A stretch of DNA of 45,883 nucleotides from Planctomycetota bacterium (GTDB lineage: Bacteria > Planctomycetota > UBA1135 > GCA-002686595). Each line of letters opens with the position of its first letter. The stretch's first letter is position 1. The stretch lies in contig JAJDEU010000059.1 of assembly GCA_029259635.1 (NCBI GenBank), positions 1 through 45,883 of the forward strand, given 5' to 3'. The translations under genes were made by a program, and so were the position numbers. Below the pieces are notes generated by a model. The model was not told the origin of the DNA and made no database searches. It saw only the letters and a program-made list of their open reading frames with translations. Positions 43,631-45,883 of this stretch are shown piece by piece.

Positions 43631-43939
43631 TCATGAGTCGAACTCCGAGCTGGGTCCGACCATTCGCCCGTCCTCGAGCTCCATACCATCGATGATCGCC
43701 GCGACTGCGGTTTGAAATCCGATCTCGTGCCCGCGCCCAATCACGTGGCGCGCCGCACGTCCGGCGACAATCAAGACCCGTTCGCCGACGCCCGCGCCAA
43801 GCGGGTCCACGGCGATGATCGTTTCGGCCGACTCGCGGCCATCCGTCGTAAAGGGACGCACCACGAGAAAGCGCAGTCCTTCGAGAGAGGCGTCCTTCTG
43901 CGTGGACCAAACCTGCCCGATCACGGTTCCAATAATCAT
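43631..43939 (-). CDS. BMC-P (EutN/CcmL-type) pentameric vertex protein, copy 2
   Basis: A 102-residue vertex-capping protein. MIIGTVIGQVWSTQKDASLE, then LRFLVVRPF and IIAVDPLGAGVGERVLIVAG followed by ARHVIG, match the EutN/CcmL family (start 'M.(I/L)G.V(V/I)G.(V/I)..T.K', middle 'DP.GAG.G(E/D)(R/V)V'). Pentamers close the twelve corners of the icosahedral shell. The ATG overlaps the stop of the preceding BMC-P gene as ATGA. About 45% of positions look shared with copy 1 by eye; the two probably arose by duplication and may cap different vertices. Confidence 0.95.
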   Translation of the reverse strand: MIIGTVIGQVWSTQKDASLEGLRFLVVRPFTTDGRESAETIIAVDPLGAGVGERVLIVAGRAARHVIGRGHEIGFQTAVAAIIDGMELEDGRMVGPSSEFDS

Positions 43940-44277
43940 GATCGGCCTCTCCTCCGCGAGCCCGCCGGCGCATCCACCGAGGTCCAGCTCTTCGGCGCGC
44001 CGGGCACCTCCAGGTCGTCGACGATTCCGACAACCGCCGCTTCGAAGGCGTAGTCGCCGTCGCCCCCAAAAGCCACGCGCGCCGCCTTTCCGAAAGCCAC
44101 CACGACGCGCTCGCCAATCCCCGCGCCAATCGGATCGGCCGCGACGACCGGTGTCACTTTGGGTGAGGTCGGGTCGCGCTCGTCATCGAGTGCTTCGACA
44201 ACGAGCAAGCGCTTGCCCTCCAGATCGGCGACCTTTTGCGTCGCCCAAACTTCGCCGATTACGCGTCCGAGAAACAT
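43936..44277 (-). CDS. BMC-P (EutN/CcmL-type) pentameric vertex protein, copy 1
   Basis: A 113-residue EutN/CcmL protein: MFLGRVIGEVWATQKVADLE, LLVVEALDDE, and VAADPIGAGIGERVVVAFG followed by KAARVAFG. It carries a longer middle loop (ERDPTSPKV) and a C-terminal tail rich in Ala/Arg (SVDAPAGSRRRGRS) that copy 2 lacks; tails on vertex proteins could contact cargo or shell. Its ATG overlaps the BMC-T stop as TGATG, and its own stop overlaps the next start, so three shell genes are translationally coupled. Confidence 0.95.
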   Translation of the reverse strand: MFLGRVIGEVWATQKVADLEGKRLLVVEALDDERDPTSPKVTPVVAADPIGAGIGERVVVAFGKAARVAFGGDGDYAFEAAVVGIVDDLEVPGAPKSWTSVDAPAGSRRRGRS

Positions 44278-44933
44278 CAGTCATTCCCCCGGTTGCTTCG
44301 TCCACCGACGCTGTCGAGGGCCCGGTCGACGGCTGCGACCGCAGCTTCAATCGCAGCATCGGTTCCGGCGAGCTGCAAACGACCCACCGCTCCGTTGTTC
44401 TCCAAACCCACCAATCGCACCGGCGCCGCCTTCTCCGCTTCGTTGGCCGCGAAAAGCACCCAGACCGCCGGATTCACCTCCAAGGTGTAGAGCGTGTCTT
44501 CGCCCAGCACGAGCATGCCCGAGCGGGTTCGGTTCACCATCATCGCCTGGTGCGCATCGATCTGCCGAATGATCTCGTGCGTCAGGACGTGCGGCTTAAG
44601 CCCATCCGCTTCCGCCGCGCCCGCCGCGCGCAGCATCTCACTTCCCGCTTCGCGCACTTGCCCTTGGTCGGAGCCGTGCACTTCCAGCGTTCCGTAAGAG
44701 CGCTCGGTAATCATCGCGCCCGGCGTTACGTCACAGGACTTGAGCGCCACGTCCATCAGCCGATGAATCACGATGCCCGGACGCACCTCGAGCCAATACG
44801 CAGTCTGACCCGCGACGGGGAAAAACCCGTCGGAGTTAGCGGCGATGGTCGCGGCGAACTGCGGCTGCATCTGGTCAATAACCAGAGCGCCGCGCAGCTC
44901 GATGGAAGTTTGGGATCCCTTTTGGGTGGGCAT
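44277..44933 (-). CDS. BMC-T shell protein (gated, double-stacking type)
   Basis: 218 residues, two BMC domains in the permuted arrangement of CsoS1D/Haliangium-type trimers. First domain: ELRGALVIDQMQPQFAATIA, WLEVRPGIVIHRLMDVALKS, then ITERSYGTLEVHGSDQGQVR. Second: HEIIRQIDAHQAMMVNRTRS, LGEDTLYTLEVNPAVWVLFA, ANEAEKAAPVRLVGL. The Glu-Arg pair in ITERSYG matches the residues that open and close the large central pore of CsoS1D-like trimers. From memory, this sequence is close to double-stacking BMC-T proteins of Haliangium ochraceum. Such trimers can dimerise face to face to form an airlock-like gate. It is 41 bases downstream of the BMC-H gene. Confidence 0.93.
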   Translation of the reverse strand: MPTQKGSQTSIELRGALVIDQMQPQFAATIAANSDGFFPVAGQTAYWLEVRPGIVIHRLMDVALKSCDVTPGAMITERSYGTLEVHGSDQGQVREAGSEMLRAAGAAEADGLKPHVLTHEIIRQIDAHQAMMVNRTRSGMLVLGEDTLYTLEVNPAVWVLFAANEAEKAAPVRLVGLENNGAVGRLQLAGTDAAIEAAVAAVDRALDSVGGRSNRGND

Positions 44934-44974
44934 GTGCTTGGGGCTCGCGAGTTAGGGCGCGAACGGAGGCTGAA

Positions 44975-45262
44975 TCAGTCCTCGGGGATCGGCGGGATGA
45001 AACCTTCCAAGTCCTCGGCAGGACGCGGAATGACGTGCACGCTGACCAATTCGCCTACGCGCTTGGCAGCCGATCGCCCCGCTTCTGTCGCTGCTTTAAC
45101 GGCACCGACTTCGCCGCGAACCATGACGGTCACAAGGCCGCCGCCGGAAATCTCTTTGCCGAGCAGGGTGACCTTGGCCGCCTTGCACATTGCATCGGCG
45201 GCTTCGATAGCCCCTACCATTCCCCGGGTCTCGATTAGACCCAGTGCAATTAGGCTGTCCAT
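44975..45262 (-). CDS. BMC-H hexameric shell protein
   Basis: A 95-residue, canonical single-domain BMC protein, the main facet tile: LIALGLIETRGMVGAIEAAD, AAKVTLLGKEISGGGLVTVM, VRGEVGAVKAATEAGRSAAK, ending VHVIPRPAEDLEGF. The pore loop reads KEISGGG, a small-residue pore like those passing polar metabolites. ATG 45262 is preferred to GTG 45268 two codons upstream because family proteins start right at this point. It is the first shell gene of the operon; 124 bases with two direct repeats separate it from the upstream partial gene. Confidence 0.96.
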   Translation of the reverse strand: MDSLIALGLIETRGMVGAIEAADAMCKAAKVTLLGKEISGGGLVTVMVRGEVGAVKAATEAGRSAAKRVGELVSVHVIPRPAEDLEGFIPPIPED

Positions 45263-45386
45263 CTTCACTCGTTTCGTTGGGGTTTTTGAAGTTCGTATTG
45301 TTTCGAAACACGACAGCTAAAGGGCTGCCGTTGATTTGCGATCGGGCCCTCGGCCCAATCCATACCGTGCTCAATCCATACTGGGC
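45263..45386 (-). promoter_or_regulatory. Leader of the shell operon with paired direct repeats
   Basis: The gap before the BMC-H gene holds CAATCCATAC twice, at 45356-45365 and 45372-45381 (16 bases start to start), flanked by GCCCA (45353-45357) and TGGGC (45382-45386). A 16-base spacing places the copies about one and a half helical turns apart, so an operator for a regulator is possible. A promoter cannot be pinned down. A GGGCC/GGCCC inverted pair lies at 45344-45355. Confidence 0.4.
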
Positions 45387-45883
45387 CTAAGCAAGACAGG
45401 CTCCGCTCTTGGCATCCATGTGCGGGCAACTACTGCATGGCCCCAGCGGACAACCACTGCCGGCGTGACCCATCATGTCCACGATCTCGCTTTCGGTAAG
45501 CGTCGACCCTTGGTAATGGCTCGCGTAGTTTCCCTGGCTTCGATGGCCCCCGGAGGGCGCGGCCTGGGGCAGGCTTGACGGACGCTCGACGACATGCGTT
45601 CGAGTCGCTTCGGTCTGACCCGCTGGCTTTGACGTAAACGTGGGTGCGCGTTTAGTTCCAGCGGCGGTTTGTGCGACCTGCGACGACTCTAGGCCGGCCT
45701 GCGAATGCGCATCCCGCTGCTCGAAAAGAGCGCTTGGAATGCCGCTGGCCATGGGTGCTTGGGCTGTTTGCTGTGGTGCGTGGGCCGAATAGGATCCGCC
45801 GGGAACCGCGTGACCGAAGGTGGGTGCTGGGCCGTGGGTGCGCGGCCTTCCACCGCCAAGCGCCAAGGCCGGGTCACCGACTA
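45387..45883 (-). CDS. Partial protein upstream of the BMC shell genes, Cys-rich C-terminus
   Basis: The frame is open to the window edge, so only the last 165 or so residues are present and the start is outside. I do not recognise a family. The visible part is low-complexity (Ala, Gln, Pro, Ser, Thr, His rich), with a possible amphipathic segment SGIPSALFEQRD near the middle. It ends in a short helix-like LTESEIVDMMGHAG followed by a cysteine cluster GCPLGPCSSCPHMDAKSGAC (spacing C-x4-C-x2-C-x9-C), which could bind Fe-S or zinc. Its position 5' of the shell genes on the same strand suggests a cargo or scaffolding protein of the microcompartment. That role is inferred from context only. Confidence 0.6.
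   Translation of the reverse strand, partial: VGDPALALGGGRPRTHGPAPTFGHAVPGGSYSAHAPQQTAQAPMASGIPSALFEQRDAHSQAGLESSQVAQTAAGTKRAPTFTSKPAGQTEATRTHVVERPSSLPQAAPSGGHRSQGNYASHYQGSTLTESEIVDMMGHAGSGCPLGPCSSCPHMDAKSGACLA

Noticed and set aside
43618..43740. A longer start for the single-stacking BMC-T protein
   Set aside because: The extension lies inside the BMC-P gene, has shadow composition, and the ATG at 43617 has a ribosome-binding site.
1..45883. tRNA/rRNA genes, CRISPR arrays, insertion sequences or prophage
   Set aside because: No T-loop signatures, spaced repeat arrays, transposase motifs or terminal inverted repeats were found on reading both strands.

Overview
This is a GC-rich (roughly 60-65%) bacterial chromosomal segment, densely coding, mostly on the minus strand. 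It has an outer membrane: there is an MlaA/MlaC pair, a secretin, many lipoboxes and a PNPase/rpsO/purA/uppS/cdsA/phoH/ybeY housekeeping core. I see no rRNA, tRNA, transposase, phage gene or CRISPR array. The taxon cannot be fixed from the sequence. The mix of features (aberrant CdsA signature, phoH-HD-ybeY chain, FG-GAP plus YadA-head surface protein, sulfatase-fold lipoprotein, TPR lipoproteins, microcompartment genes) would fit a deep-branching Planctomycetota or a Myxococcota-like lineage. That is inference.

Layout. 137-2375: an IscU/NifU-like scaffold protein, then on the opposite strand a clear cyclic-di-GMP-I riboswitch followed by about 600 bases without a convincing gene. That stretch ends in a stem-loop-rich, GGA-rich candidate small RNA with a strong intrinsic terminator. 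A FliA/WhiG-type sigma factor converges on it. 2561-8991: one minus-strand run, purA-uppS-cdsA-phoH-HD phosphohydrolase-ybeY, with very short gaps and a GTGA overlap at the end, closed by a weak terminator. 9258-12450: an orphan secretin and a GspK-like minor pseudopilin. 12662-15972: a small secreted protein and the rpsO-pnp operon with an intercistronic hairpin and a terminator. 16353-19761: a lipoprotein, a large FG-GAP/YadA-like repeat protein and an FMN reductase. 19910-22777: a ketoacyl synthase and a halogenase-like flavoprotein, convergent.

23404-27341: an MlaA-MlaC-RND lipid-transport operon in which the lipoprotein and the RND pump share the same acidic, phenylalanine-spaced motif. 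27357-35853: a 1070-residue Ig-like lipoprotein, divergent from a pair of translationally coupled TPR proteins and a conserved protein with an NHYDTDG motif. 35912-40878: a sulfatase-fold lipoprotein with Thr at the nucleophile position, an MFS transporter and a REC-HD-GYP c-di-GMP phosphodiesterase.

41078-45883 is the most notable region. It is a minus-strand operon encoding a bacterial microcompartment shell (one BMC-H, two different BMC-T proteins, two BMC-P pentamer proteins). Directly downstream are an ACT-domain protein and a UPF0210 (DUF711) protein. The ACT protein carries an N-terminal leader resembling that of EutQ/EutT, which ties this widespread, functionally unknown ACT/UPF0210 pair to a microcompartment. 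The enzymes of the compartment are not in the window. A Cys-rich protein cut by the window edge lies immediately upstream of the shell genes.
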